From assembly GCF_022827545.1 (NCBI RefSeq), contig NZ_CP094669.1, positions 199,001-263,000 on the forward strand: 64,000 bases of DNA. The letters are read 5' to 3'. A program made the position numbers and the translations under genes. A model generated the notes under the pieces. It was not told the DNA's origin and did no database searches. It saw only the letters and a list, made by a program, of their open reading frames with translations. This stretch comes from Hymenobacter tibetensis (lineage in GTDB: Bacteria > Bacteroidota > Bacteroidia > Cytophagales > Hymenobacteraceae). This document shows positions 1 to 8,093 of the stretch, in pieces (position 1 is the stretch's first letter; each line of letters starts with the position of its first letter).

Positions 1-530
1 CTTGCGTTCCGTTGCACACCACCCACAACTACAACGGCCAGCTGACCGGCCAGCGCGGTATCCATGGCTTGTGGGAGTCTCGGCTGCCGGAAATCTTGGC
101 CGCCAACTACGACTTCTTCACGGGTCCTGCGCCTTACCTGGAGTCGCCGTCCAAGACCATCTGGGCTGCTGTGGCGCGCTCCAACGCCGCCGTCGATTCG
201 GTGTTGCGGTTTGAAAAGGAAGTGACCAACAAGTTTGCCGACGATAAGAAGTACGGCTTCGAGGAACGCAACAACCAGACGGTACGGGTATACTCGCGAG
301 AGTTCAGCCGGGAGTATCATCAGCGGCTGGCCGGCCAAGTGGAGCGGCAGATGCGGCTGGCCCAACGACTAATTGGGGCCTTCTGGTACACCTGCTGGGT
401 GGATGCCGGGCAGCCCGACCTAGACAAACTACCCAAGCAACCTTCGCAGAAAGAGCAGCTTCGCTTAGCTCAGGAGGCCAAAGAGTTGCAGCAGGCGCCT
501 ACCGTTGTAGTGCCGGGCCATGAGGAGTAA
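1..530 (+). CDS. Zinc-dependent phospholipase C / S1-P1 nuclease-like protein (C-terminal part)
   Basis: The start of this gene lies before the window; the visible part is the last 176 or so residues. The stretch near the left edge (PLHTTHNYNGQLTGQ followed by GIHGLWESRLPE) has the histidines, asparagine and HG-x-WE pattern that line the zinc site in the phospholipase C / S1-P1 nuclease fold, in the version common in Bacteroidota. Such enzymes are usually secreted and hydrolyse phosphodiester bonds; the substrate cannot be told from this fragment. The C-terminal 50 residues are lysine/glutamine-rich and look disordered. The zinc-fold assignment rests on motif recall, without the N-terminal half to confirm it. 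Confidence 0.72.
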   Translation, partial: CVPLHTTHNYNGQLTGQRGIHGLWESRLPEILAANYDFFTGPAPYLESPSKTIWAAVARSNAAVDSVLRFEKEVTNKFADDKKYGFEERNNQTVRVYSREFSREYHQRLAGQVERQMRLAQRLIGAFWYTCWVDAGQPDLDKLPKQPSQKEQLRLAQEAKELQQAPTVVVPGHEE

Positions 531-629
531 CGCGCAACACCAGAATTAAACTAGCTTCTTTTGGTACTGCCAAGAGAGTAAAGATTTATAGTGGAACTTT
601 GTGGCTTGTCTGATTGCTGAACAGATTCT

Positions 630-794
630 ATGCCTAGCTCCGCTTTTCTAGCTCAACCTCTCCAACCCGGCGACTATTACCTCACACCGGAAGGCTATAT
701 GGTTTTCACAGAGCAATATCACCGTCGCCGGGGCAGCTGCTGCGGTAACGGGTGTCGGCATTGCCCTTGGCGCAAAAACAAAGCAGACAAGTAG
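630..794 (+). CDS. DUF5522 family small cysteine-rich protein
   Basis: A 54-residue gene. The product begins MPSSAFLAQPLQPGDYYLTP, continues with a segment reading GYMVFTEQYHRRRGSCCGNG, and ends CRHCPWRKNKADK. GDYYLTPEG, FTEQYH, and the CCGxGCRHCPW cysteine/histidine cluster are the hallmark of the DUF5522 family, short proteins found widely in Bacteroidota. Four cysteines and a histidine in the C-terminal half suggest metal or Fe-S binding, but the function is unknown. It follows the phospholipase-like gene by about 100 bases on the same strand and is followed by a strong hairpin, so it may be its own transcription unit. The single ATG in frame before the conserved core makes the start clear. 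Confidence 0.85.
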   Translation: MPSSAFLAQPLQPGDYYLTPEGYMVFTEQYHRRRGSCCGNGCRHCPWRKNKADK

Positions 795-885
795 CAAACC
801 CCACTTTGTCTCCTAGTGCCGATTGAACCAAGCTGTAGCGTAGAGTGGCTGGCAGGGCGACTTACTTGGCCCGTAGCGAGGCTCG

Positions 886-916
886 AAGCCTGCTTTCCAC
901 TGCAGAAAGCAGGCTT
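886..916 (+). terminator. Hairpin terminator after DUF5522
   Basis: Arms AAGCCTGCTTTC (886-897) and GAAAGCAGGCTT (905-916) pair perfectly around a 7-base loop; the right arm runs into a T-rich stretch (TTTAGAATTTT). This fits an intrinsic terminator for the DUF5522 transcript about 90 bases upstream. Confidence 0.6.
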
Positions 917-1108
917 TAGAATTTTAGTGGCACAAACTGATACAGCGCCTTCAGTGTAAGAAAGAATAGTTGCGAGGAGTAGCTTGGCTGTTGCAGATGA
1001 GTCGGCAGCTGATAGAGCCACGAGAGTTTCTAAGCTTCTCTTTTCGGCCTTGCAAGCACCCTACAAAAGAAAGTACAATACTTTCCTATCGACTTGTTGA
1101 GGAAGCAT

Positions 1109-1139
1109 TTGGCTATTGTCAAACTTATACCGATATTTG
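1109..1139 (+). promoter_or_regulatory. Candidate promoter of rpmB
   Basis: TTG at 1109-1111, a 20-base spacer, then GATATTTG at 1132-1139, which matches the Bacteroidota -7 element TAnnTTTG except at its first base. The expected transcription start would leave a leader of about 35 bases before rpmB. Confidence 0.4.
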
Positions 1140-1180
1140 CGCCCCTGTTTCCAGCATTGTAACATCAACCTTCAGATATC

Positions 1181-1420
1181 ATGGCCCGAGTTTGTGATTT
1201 GACCGGCAAGCGTACCCGCGTAGGCAACAACGTGTCGCACGCTAACAACAAGACCAAACGCAAATTCTACCCGAATTTGCAGAAGAAGCGCTTCTACATT
1301 CCCGAGGAGGATTCTTGGGTAACGTTGAAAGTAGCGACTAGCACCATCCGTACCATCAACAAGAACGGCATCATGTCGGTCCTGAAGAAGGCCAAGGAGC
1401 AAGGCTTCATCGTTTACTAG
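1181..1420 (+). CDS. rpmB: Large ribosomal subunit protein bL28
   Basis: A 79-residue basic protein starting [20 protein letters not shown], the diagnostic N-terminus of bL28, followed by the [21 protein letters not shown] segment that contacts 23S rRNA. It is a structural component of the 50S subunit near the E site. Length matches the family in Bacteroidota. It lies alone here, with a perfect terminator hairpin after it. In many Bacteroidota rpmB sits directly before rpmG and DUF4295; here a secreted peptidase gene (1552-3180) separates them and rpmG has its own promoter. Confidence 0.97.
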   Translation: MARVCDLTGKRTRVGNNVSHANNKTKRKFYPNLQKKRFYIPEEDSWVTLKVATSTIRTINKNGIMSVLKKAKEQGFIVY

Positions 1421-1458
1421 TCCGGCAAACAGCCAACTCTAGAGCGAGCATCTTATCT

Positions 1459-1504
1459 GACGCGTACCCGAACTGAAAAGCAATTTTTGGTTCGGGTACG
1501 CGTC
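1459..1504 (+). terminator. Intrinsic terminator after rpmB
   Basis: GACGCGTACCCGAAC (1459-1473) and GTTCGGGTACGCGTC (1490-1504) form a perfect 15-base stem with a 16-base A/T-rich loop, followed by TTTGTTG. It closes the rpmB transcript. Confidence 0.8.
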
Positions 1505-1551
1505 TTTGTTGTGTTCACCCTAGCTTCGTTCACGTGCTCCTACCTTCTGCC

Positions 1552-3180
1552 ATGACCCGGTTTTTACGCCCGCTGCTACTGGCCTTTGTCTTAACTGCCT
1601 CATTGGCTGAAGCTAGTGCTCAACGCGCGGCGGGAGCAGGCCGCCCCGCCGACTTTCTAGACCCTGCCTTCCACAAAAGCCGCCGCGAGTTGCTGCGGCA
1701 GGCCTTGCCTGCGGGCTCGGCTGCCGTGCTGTTTGCGGCCCCAACCCGCACCCGGGCCAATGATGTCAGCTATATCTATCATCAGCACCCGGACTTCTAT
1801 TATCTAACTGGTTATGATGAGCCGGATGCGGTTCTGGTGCTTTTCAAGGAGCCCCAAACGGTAGGAGGGCAGGTCGGCGTTACGGAAGCGCTGTTTGTGC
1901 AACCTCGCGACCCGAAAGCGGAAGTTTGGACGGGCCGCCGGTTGGGAGAGGAAGGTGCCAAGCAGCAACTCAAACTGCAATTCGTTGCCAACAACACCAG
2001 CTTTAGTGGGGCTGGCATTCGGTGGGTGGACTTTCAGCACATCCATTTCCTGGACTTGCCCACCGATGTGCGCGACGATGCCCAAGACCCCGCCGACCTC
2101 TTTGACCTAATAGCCACTTTCCGCCAGCAAGCTGGAATTCCGGCAACTTCCGATGGCGGGAAGGCCGAACTGTATCATTCGGTGGAGCGCTACGGCGTCA
2201 CGAATGCGGCCAGCGTCAAAATGTACGTGGAGCGTCAGATGAAAGCACATCCTGTCCTAGCTGCTGATACCTATTTGCAGGGCTACCTGCAAGCGACTAC
2301 GGATACCGAACGCCAGAAAGCAATGGCGGCCCGCCCCACTAGCCGCTTCGAAAGTAGCGTGTTGAATAATGCGTTAAACGAGTTGCGGGCCGTCAAGACC
2401 CCGGAAGAGCTGAGCTTGCTGCGCCGGGCCATTCGCATCAGCACGGTGGGGCAGCAAGAGGTGATGAAAGCGTTGCGCCCCGAAATGGGCGAGATGGAAG
2501 TGCAAGGCCTACACGAATACGTGTACAAAAAGTACGGTGCAGAGTTTGAGGGCTACCCGAGCATTGTAGGCGCTGGCAACAACGGTTGCATTCTTCACTA
2601 CGAAACCAACGACAAGCCCCACGTCGGTAATGATCTGGTGCTGATGGATTGCGGTGCCGAATACCACGGCTACACGGCTGATGTAACTCGCACGGCTCCG
2701 CCATCTGGTAAATTCAGCGCTGCCCAGCGGCAGATATATGAGTTGGTGCTGGCGGCGCAAGACGCGGCTATCAAGGAATGCAAGCCCGGTAACGACTTTC
2801 AGGCTCCCAACAAAGCGGCTCAAAAGACGGTGGCGGATGGTCTGATCAAACTGGGTATCATTCAGAAGCCAGAAGAAATGCGCCGATATTTCCCGCATGG
2901 CACCAGCCACTACTTAGGCCTTGATGTGCACGACCGAGGACCCTATGGACCCTTGAAAGCCGGCAACGTTATTACGGTGGAGCCGGGGATTTATATTCCA
3001 GAGGGGAGCCCCTGCGACCAGAAATGGTGGAATATTGGAGTCCGAATTGAAGACGACGTACTCATCACGGCCACGGGTGCCGAAAACCTTTCCAAAGAAG
3101 CTCCACGCACCGTAGCAGAGGTGGAAGCCATGATGGCCAAACCCAGTGTCCTCGATGATTTCAAGCTTCCAAAGCTGTAA
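1552..3180 (+). CDS. Secreted aminopeptidase P family (Xaa-Pro aminopeptidase)
   Basis: A 542-residue metallopeptidase of the M24B family that removes N-terminal residues preceding proline. From ATG 1552 the protein opens MTRFLRPLLLAFVLTASLAEA with a cleavable signal peptide ending ASAQ, so it acts in the periplasm or outside; an in-frame GTG at 1534 is a less likely start. Residues about 35-200 form the AMP_N domain (FYYLTGYDEPDAVLVL). The catalytic pita-bread domain carries the expected dinuclear metal ligands: LMDCGAEYHGYTADVTRT (two Asp), HGTSHYLGLDVHD (His), TVEPGIYIPEG (Glu) and GVRIEDDVLIT (Glu). All five ligands are present, so it should be active. Followed by an A/T-rich inverted repeat before rpmG. 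Confidence 0.93.
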   Translation: MTRFLRPLLLAFVLTASLAEASAQRAAGAGRPADFLDPAFHKSRRELLRQALPAGSAAVLFAAPTRTRANDVSYIYHQHPDFYYLTGYDEPDAVLVLFKEPQTVGGQVGVTEALFVQPRDPKAEVWTGRRLGEEGAKQQLKLQFVANNTSFSGAGIRWVDFQHIHFLDLPTDVRDDAQDPADLFDLIATFRQQAGIPATSDGGKAELYHSVERYGVTNAASVKMYVERQMKAHPVLAADTYLQGYLQATTDTERQKAMAARPTSRFESSVLNNALNELRAVKTPEELSLLRRAIRISTVGQQEVMKALRPEMGEMEVQGLHEYVYKKYGAEFEGYPSIVGAGNNGCILHYETNDKPHVGNDLVLMDCGAEYHGYTADVTRTAPPSGKFSAAQRQIYELVLAAQDAAIKECKPGNDFQAPNKAAQKTVADGLIKLGIIQKPEEMRRYFPHGTSHYLGLDVHDRGPYGPLKAGNVITVEPGIYIPEGSPCDQKWWNIGVRIEDDVLITATGAENLSKEAPRTVAEVEAMMAKPSVLDDFKLPKL

Positions 3181-3183
3181 ATA

Positions 3184-3264
3184 GTTGAATAGCTGAATCG
3201 TTAAATAAGAAGGTGAACGGTACTTCGTTTGGGCAGCAACCATTTAACAATTCAGTTATTTAAC
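3184..3264. repeat. A/T-rich long inverted repeat between the aminopeptidase gene and rpmG
   Basis: A 23-base arm at 3184-3206 (beginning GTTGAATAGCTGAATCG) pairs with 3242-3264 (beginning ATTTAACAATTCAGTT), with about 19 of 23 positions matching and a 35-base loop. It follows the stop codon by three bases and ends just before the rpmG promoter, so it could end the peptidase transcript. A structure of similar wording occurs at 38525-38581. Confidence 0.55.
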
Positions 3265-3274
3265 AATCAACTGC

Positions 3275-3304
3275 TTGTACATTCCGAAAAGACCCGTACC
3301 TTTG
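3275..3304 (+). promoter_or_regulatory. Promoter of rpmG-DUF4295
   Basis: TTG at 3275-3277, 19-base spacer, TACCTTTG at 3297-3304. Both elements and the spacing match the Bacteroidota housekeeping promoter exactly; this is the clearest promoter in the window. The transcript would start near 3311, about 23 bases before the rpmG ATG. Confidence 0.8.
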
Positions 3305-3333
3305 CAGTCCTTAATCCCAAAAACCCCGTCGAG

Positions 3334-3516
3334 ATGGCTAAGAAAGGAAACCGGGTGCAGGTAATCCTCGAATGCACCGAGCACAAGAACTCGGGTCAGC
3401 CGGGCACCTCGCGCTACGTCACCACCAAGAACCGCAAGAACACCCCTGAGCGCATTGAATTGAAAAAATTCAACCCCGTGCTCAAGAAGATGACCGTTCA
3501 CAAGGAAATCAAGTAA
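3334..3516 (+). CDS. rpmG: Large ribosomal subunit protein bL33
   Basis: A 60-residue basic protein opening [20 protein letters not shown] and containing [21 protein letters not shown], the bL33 signature. It belongs to the 50S subunit near the E site. The version here lacks the CxxC pairs of zinc-binding bL33 proteins (only one Cys is present), so it is a C-minus type. The ATG at 3334 lies at the right distance from the promoter at 3275-3304. DUF4295 follows after 7 bases in the same operon. Confidence 0.97.
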   Translation: MAKKGNRVQVILECTEHKNSGQPGTSRYVTTKNRKNTPERIELKKFNPVLKKMTVHKEIK

Positions 3517-3523
3517 TTGAGTT

Positions 3524-3685
3524 ATGGCTAAGAAAGTAGTAGCAACCCTGAAAGTAGCAGGCGGCAAAGACTGGGCGAAAGTTATTCGCGCTGTCAAGTC
3601 CGACAAGACTGGTGCCTACACCTTCCGCGAGGAAATGGTGCCCGTTGACAAAGTGCAGGAGTACTTAAGCACTGGCGTTAAGTAG
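3524..3685 (+). CDS. DUF4295 family protein
   Basis: A 53-residue protein starting MAKKVVATLKVAGGKDWAKV and containing the RAVKSDKTGAYTFREEMVP core typical of DUF4295, a family almost restricted to Bacteroidota. It is nearly always next to rpmG, as here with a 7-base gap, and is thought to be a lineage-specific ribosome-associated protein; this role is inferred from conserved position and basic composition. A U-rich terminator follows 35 bases downstream. Confidence 0.93.
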   Translation: MAKKVVATLKVAGGKDWAKVIRAVKSDKTGAYTFREEMVPVDKVQEYLSTGVK

Positions 3686-3720
3686 TTCAGCGCCTTCGTG
3701 GCTCCCTGACCGAAGTGAAG

Positions 3721-3746
3721 AAGTCCCGCCAGTGTGGGACTTTTTT
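3721..3746 (+). terminator. Intrinsic terminator of rpmG-DUF4295
   Basis: AAGTCCC (3721-3727) and GGGACTT (3736-3742) enclose an 8-base loop and run into six T residues (3741-3746). Textbook rho-independent form. It separates the ribosomal operon from ftsY. Confidence 0.85.
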
Positions 3747-3771
3747 GCGTTGTATATAGAGGTAGCGCGCA

Positions 3772-3850
3772 GCTCCAGCTTCGCATACTGTTGAACGAGC
3801 GGGAAGGCTTTCTCTCGTTTATTCTCCGCCACGCCGCGCGAAGCTGGAGC
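3772..3850. repeat. 13-base perfect inverted repeat, REP/MITE-like
   Basis: GCTCCAGCTTCGC (3772-3784) and its exact complement GCGAAGCTGGAGC (3838-3850) flank 53 bases. The element fills the whole gap between the DUF4295 terminator and the ftsY start at 3871. Size and arrangement resemble a REP-type or miniature inverted-repeat element; no second copy is visible in this window. Confidence 0.5.
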
Positions 3851-3870
3851 TTCGTGCCACACCCTATCTC

Positions 3871-4845
3871 ATGGGCCTCTTCGATTTTTTCAAAAAAGAC
3901 AAGGAAAACAAAGAGCAGCAGGAGTCGTTGGACAAAGGGCTGGAAAAAACCAAAACCAGCTTTTTCGACCAGCTCAGCAAAGCCGTGGTAGGCAAGGCCA
4001 CCGTGGACGAGGCCGTGCTCGACGATCTGGAAACCTTGCTGGTGCACGCTGACGTCGGTATTGATACCACCGTGAAGGTCATTGACCGGATCGAGAAGCG
4101 CGTGGCGCGCGACAAGTACGTAAGCACCTCAGAACTGGACCGCATCCTGCGCGAGGAAATTGTGGACTTGCTCCAAGACAACCGTACGTCTGGCTCCAAT
4201 GCTATTCTGGACCGACCAGACAGCCCCGGTCAGCCCTTCGTGATTATGGTGGTGGGCGTGAACGGGGTGGGCAAAACCACTACTATTGGTAAGCTGGCGC
4301 ACCGCTTCCACAGCGCCGGTAAAAAGGTGGTGCTGGGTGCCGCCGATACGTTTCGGGCCGCTGCCGTCGACCAACTTATTATTTGGGGCCAGCGGGTTGG
4401 GGTGCCGGTTATTTCACACGGTATGAACACCGACCCGGCTTCTGTGGCGTACGATGCCATCAAGCAAGGGGTGGAACTCGGCGCAGACGTGGTGATTATT
4501 GATACGGCGGGTCGTCTGCACAACAAGGTGAACTTGATGAACGAGCTCAACAAGATCAAGCGCGTGATGCAGAAAGTGATTCCGGATGCACCGCACGAGG
4601 TATTGTTGGTGCTGGATGGTAGCACGGGCCAGAACGCGTTTCTGCAAGCCAAAGAATTCACCAAAGCCACCGAGGTATCTGCGTTGGCTATCACCAAGCT
4701 CGACGGCACGGCCAAGGGCGGCGTGGTCATCGGTATCAGCGACCAGTTGCAGGTGCCAGTACGGTACATTGGGGTGGGAGAGAAGATGACGGACTTGCAA
4801 TTATTCGACCGCCGCACCTTCGTTAACTCATTGTTCAAGAAATAA
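3871..4845 (+). CDS. ftsY: Signal recognition particle receptor FtsY
   Basis: A 324-residue SRP GTPase that docks the SRP-ribosome complex at the inner membrane and helps deliver membrane proteins to SecYEG. Residues 1-40 form a short, lysine-rich A region (MGLFDFFKKDKENKEQQ), much shorter than the acidic domain of E. coli FtsY and normal for Bacteroidota; its amphipathic N-terminus likely binds lipid. The N domain covers about 30-110. The G domain has G1 GVNGVGKTT (129-137), DTAGRLHNK (about 211-219) and ITKLDGTAKGG near residue 272. All GTPase motifs are intact. It probably has its own promoter, as a strong terminator lies upstream. Confidence 0.97.
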   Translation: MGLFDFFKKDKENKEQQESLDKGLEKTKTSFFDQLSKAVVGKATVDEAVLDDLETLLVHADVGIDTTVKVIDRIEKRVARDKYVSTSELDRILREEIVDLLQDNRTSGSNAILDRPDSPGQPFVIMVVGVNGVGKTTTIGKLAHRFHSAGKKVVLGAADTFRAAAVDQLIIWGQRVGVPVISHGMNTDPASVAYDAIKQGVELGADVVIIDTAGRLHNKVNLMNELNKIKRVMQKVIPDAPHEVLLVLDGSTGQNAFLQAKEFTKATEVSALAITKLDGTAKGGVVIGISDQLQVPVRYIGVGEKMTDLQLFDRRTFVNSLFKK

Positions 4846-4881
4846 CAGGCTGCTTTGCAAGCCTTATAAGTGCGCATGCAG

Positions 4882-4912
4882 AAGCCCTACCGGTAAGTAG
4901 CCGGTGGGGCTT
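4882..4912 (+). terminator. Intrinsic terminator of ftsY
   Basis: AAGCCCTACCGG (4882-4893) pairs with CCGGTGGGGCTT (4901-4912) with a single T-G wobble and a 7-base loop, followed by TTTG. Confidence 0.75.
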
Positions 4913-5036
4913 TGTGCTTGTTGCCCCTAGCGTAGGTACTTGCCAACGAACAGGTGACACAGCAGATGCAACGCTGCTTGGATTAACTCTATAGCGTTTG
5001 GAACATTCACAGTAGGAAAAGGTGTTGCCGACGTCG

Positions 5037-5044
5037 TACCTTTG
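5037..5044 (+). promoter_or_regulatory. Candidate -7 element of rimO
   Basis: TACCTTTG matches TAnnTTTG exactly. No TTG stands at the right upstream distance, so the -33 element is weak. The transcript would carry a leader of about 75 bases before the rimO ATG. Confidence 0.45.
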
Positions 5045-5126
5045 CGGTCCAAATTTCGCCGCGGGCTTGCGGAGTCAAGTTTCTCACTTAGAAGAAATTG
5101 ACTGGTAGTCCGTTTATTCCATTCGC

Positions 5127-6443
5127 ATGAAAGTTAGAAGCCAACTGGCTAATAAAGTAAACGTCATCACCCTGGGTTGCTCGAAAAACATCGTCGATTC
5201 GGAGGTGCTGATGGGGCAGTTGCGCGCCAACCAGTTCGAGGTGACGCACGAAGCCGACAAGAGCGACGCCAACATTGTGATTATCAACACGTGCGGCTTC
5301 ATCGACAATGCTAAGCAGGAAAGTATTGACACCATCCTGCGCTACGCCGACGAGAAGGAAGCAGGCAAGCTGCAAAAGCTCTACGTAACCGGCTGCCTTT
5401 CGCAGCGCTACAAAGACGACTTGGAGGCGGAAATTCCGCAGGTAGACGCCTACTTCGGTACCCTGGAACTTCCGCAGTTGATGAAAACGCTGGAAGCCGA
5501 CTACATGCACGAACTGGTAGGTGAGCGGCTGCTAACTACGCCGCAGCATTACGCCTACTTCAAAATTGCGGAGGGCTGCAACCGCCCTTGCTCGTTCTGC
5601 GCCATTCCATTAATGCGCGGCAAGCACGTAGACCGCCCGATGGAAGACTTGGTGCGGGACGCCAAACGCCTGGCCTCGCAGGGAACCAAGGAACTGATTC
5701 TGATTGCGCAGGACTTAACGTACTACGGTCTGCAAGCGTATGGCGAGCGGAAGCTAGCCGATTTGCTCCGTCATCTGTCGGATGTGGAAGGCATCGAGTG
5801 GATTCGCATGCAGTACGCTTACCCGTCGCAGTTCCCGCTGGAGGCGCTGGATGTCATGAACGAGCGGAGCAACATCTGCAAGTACCTGGATATGCCCTTG
5901 CAGCACGTTTCCGACAGTATGCTGAAGACCATGCGCCGTGGCATCAGTCGTCGGCGGACCGTTGAGCTGGTGGACACCATTCGGCAGCGGGTGCCCAACA
6001 TTGCGTTGCGCACCACGCTGATTGCTGGGCACCCCGGCGAGACGCAGCAGGACTTCGAAGACCTATATGAGTTTGTAGAGCAAACCCGCTTCGACCGGCT
6101 GGGCATTTTCACGTACTCACACGAAGACAACACGCATTCCTACACGCTCCCCGACGACGTACCGGCTGATGTCAAGCAGGACCGCGCCGACCAAATTATG
6201 GAGCTGCAGCAGGGCATTTCGATGGAGCTGAACGAGCAGAAAGTGGGACAAACCTACAAAGTGCTTTTCGACCGCAAGGAAAGTGGCTATTTCGTGGGGC
6301 GTACCGAGTTTGACTCCCCGGAAGTGGACAACGAAGTGCTGGTGCCTGCCAACAAAAGCACGTTCGTGCGCCTCGGCGACTTCGCTAACGTTCAGATCAA
6401 CGAGGCTTCCGACTTCGACTTGTACGGCCAAATAGTGTCGTAA
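5127..6443 (+). CDS. rimO: Ribosomal protein uS12 methylthiotransferase RimO
   Basis: A 438-residue radical-SAM enzyme that adds a methylthio group to an aspartate of ribosomal protein uS12. Three domains are visible: the UPF0004 domain (VNVITLGCSKNIVDSEVLMG; Cys in LGCS, TCGF and GCLS bind the auxiliary Fe-S cluster), the radical-SAM core with CNRPCSFCAIP near residues 152-162, and a C-terminal TRAM domain (about 370-438). NIVDSE favours RimO over the tRNA enzyme MiaB. Length is normal. It stands alone between the terminators at 4882 and 6460. Confidence 0.96.
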   Translation: MKVRSQLANKVNVITLGCSKNIVDSEVLMGQLRANQFEVTHEADKSDANIVIINTCGFIDNAKQESIDTILRYADEKEAGKLQKLYVTGCLSQRYKDDLEAEIPQVDAYFGTLELPQLMKTLEADYMHELVGERLLTTPQHYAYFKIAEGCNRPCSFCAIPLMRGKHVDRPMEDLVRDAKRLASQGTKELILIAQDLTYYGLQAYGERKLADLLRHLSDVEGIEWIRMQYAYPSQFPLEALDVMNERSNICKYLDMPLQHVSDSMLKTMRRGISRRRTVELVDTIRQRVPNIALRTTLIAGHPGETQQDFEDLYEFVEQTRFDRLGIFTYSHEDNTHSYTLPDDVPADVKQDRADQIMELQQGISMELNEQKVGQTYKVLFDRKESGYFVGRTEFDSPEVDNEVLVPANKSTFVRLGDFANVQINEASDFDLYGQIVS

Positions 6444-6459
6444 ACCGCTAGCTAGTAGT

Positions 6460-6505
6460 ACAAACTAAACGGGCGCTCTTCACAAAGAGCGCCCGTTTAG
6501 TTTGT
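6460..6505. terminator. Bidirectional terminator between rimO and the acyltransferase gene
   Basis: A perfect 21-base stem (6460-6480 with 6485-6505) around a 4-base loop CACA. Each arm starts or ends in an A/T-rich run (ACAAACTAAAC / GTTTAGTTTGT), so it can work for both convergent genes. Confidence 0.85.
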
Positions 6506-6512
6506 GTAGCTC

Positions 6513-7736
6513 CTAAGCAGAAGGGCTTGCCAAATCGAGATGCATCAGTTGCCCAGTCGGAGTAACAACGGGTTGAGTAACCTCGCCAGTGGTTGCTACC
6601 GTTGTGACGGGCTTGTGCTTGTTCTTGAGCAGCAGGAAGTACTTCTCAAAGTACGTGTAGCTCAGCCACGCCAGCCCGGCGCTAATAGGCAAGCCAACCG
6701 CAGCCCGGACAAGGGTGTTGAGAGGAGAAGGCGTTAGATGTAGGTAGTCGGAACCGGCAGCCAGGGCTTCCAACACAATGGGGTGCAGGCAGTAAAAACC
6801 GTAAGTGAAAGTGCCCCAATACGTAAGCCAGCGAAACCGCTCGATCTTAAACCAGGAGCGGGAAGCGTAATTCTGCTCTAGGATAACGAGTACAAAGAAG
6901 AGGGATTGGACAATGTGCTGACCAACCACTGTGCTCACTGCTGCCGGAAGAAGCTTTTGAGGCGCCAGAATCAGAAGCCCCAACAGATAGATTCCGGCAA
7001 TCGACCAGCGGGACCACCCTGCTATGTGTTGGCGGAACGCGGGGTAGCGGAAACACAGCCACCCCGCCGCGCCCCCCATGGCCATATCTGATACTACCGC
7101 CAACGAATGCCGATAAACCAGAAAGAAATTATCGTCGTGGGTGTAGCGAAACCAGGTGGAAGCCACGATAACCAACACAAAGGCGCCGGGCCGCCACCAA
7201 CGAAATAGGAACATCAGCAGCACCGGCCATACCAAGTAGAACTGCTCTTCGACAGCTACCGACCACAGTACGGCCAAGCTATGGGAGGTAGGCTGCATTC
7301 CTTGCCACACAGAATCCAAATTGCCGAGAAAGGCCACGTGTAGTCCCAAACTTGCCCTTTCCTGATAAGGTAGGCCAAGCAGGCGCATCAGGAGTGGGAA
7401 CACCACGAAGCCGTACACGATGCAGGCGTAGAACACCGGCCAGATTCGGAGGATGCGGCGCCGGTAAAAAGCTAATAGGTGTATCTGGCCGTGGCGTTGC
7501 TCTTCCTCTAACAAGAGGTGAGTGATTAGAAACCCGGACAGTACGAAAAAGAAGTTTACGCCTAAAGTGCCCCGCATGAATACGTTGAATACAGGGGATG
7601 TAACGTTGCCCTGAGGCACAATGGAAATGAGGCTATGAAACATATAAACGCCCAAGCATGCCAGCGTGCGCAATCCATCTAGGTTAGGAAAATATGTTTT
7701 GAGCTGTGGAGATGTAGCACTCATATAGGATAGCAT
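6513..7736 (-). CDS. Acyltransferase 3 family membrane protein
   Basis: A 407-residue integral membrane protein of the acyltransferase-3 (OafA/NodX-type) family, which moves acetyl or other acyl groups onto surface polysaccharides or lipids. It has about ten membrane segments. Family motifs are visible: NLDGLRTLACLGVYMFH with the catalytic His near the N-terminus, FFVLSGFLITHLLL, the RRRILRIWPVFYA arginines, and SVAVEEQFYLVWP. The C-terminal 35 residues are cytoplasmic and threonine-rich. No linked glycan genes exist nearby, so the acceptor cannot be inferred. The start at 7736 (MLSYMSATSPQ) could be four residues too early; ATG at 7724 is equally possible. Confidence 0.9.
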   Translation of the reverse strand: MLSYMSATSPQLKTYFPNLDGLRTLACLGVYMFHSLISIVPQGNVTSPVFNVFMRGTLGVNFFFVLSGFLITHLLLEEEQRHGQIHLLAFYRRRILRIWPVFYACIVYGFVVFPLLMRLLGLPYQERASLGLHVAFLGNLDSVWQGMQPTSHSLAVLWSVAVEEQFYLVWPVLLMFLFRWWRPGAFVLVIVASTWFRYTHDDNFFLVYRHSLAVVSDMAMGGAAGWLCFRYPAFRQHIAGWSRWSIAGIYLLGLLILAPQKLLPAAVSTVVGQHIVQSLFFVLVILEQNYASRSWFKIERFRWLTYWGTFTYGFYCLHPIVLEALAAGSDYLHLTPSPLNTLVRAAVGLPISAGLAWLSYTYFEKYFLLLKNKHKPVTTVATTGEVTQPVVTPTGQLMHLDLASPSA

Positions 7737-8093
7737 TAAAGAGTTTTAATGTGCGAACCACGTAGAAGCACGGGAGTTGGTTGCTTCGCTTCTGTTTTTT
7801 CATTTCAAGCATCCACTTCTCACTTCCTTCTGCGCAGGCCTGCCATTTTCACCCTTCCCCGTCCCCGATGCTTTTTACACCACGCATTACGCTTGCACTG
7901 TATGCAGTGGAGGTACTTTACTTGCCGTAGAAGATAGTATTTGCTTTCTCGATTAAGTACTTGGAAAGTAAGAAGTTAAATAGTGTAATACTAGTAAGCT
8001 TGTGGGAGGTCTACGCCTTCGGCTGGTTGATCCCACAAATTGCCAGTTACTTTGTGGCGGCTGGCCGGTTATAGCCGAATTATTCTCCTCTGT
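7737..8093. other. Intergenic region between the acyltransferase and bshC genes
   Basis: About 360 bases carrying the starts of two divergent genes; no gene seen. TGTGGGA (8001-8007) and TCCCACA (8031-8037) are inverted around 23 bases. TTG at 8027-8029 and TTACTTTG at 8047-8054 form a weak candidate bshC promoter with a short 17-base spacer. Confidence 0.45.

Larger units (their letters stand above)
795..1180. other. Intergenic region between DUF5522 and rpmB
   Basis: About 390 bases with no convincing gene on either strand. It holds a perfect 12-base inverted repeat (886-916) and a candidate promoter (1109-1139) for rpmB. I looked for a structured RNA (RNase P, 6S, tmRNA signatures) and recognised none. 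Confidence 0.6.
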
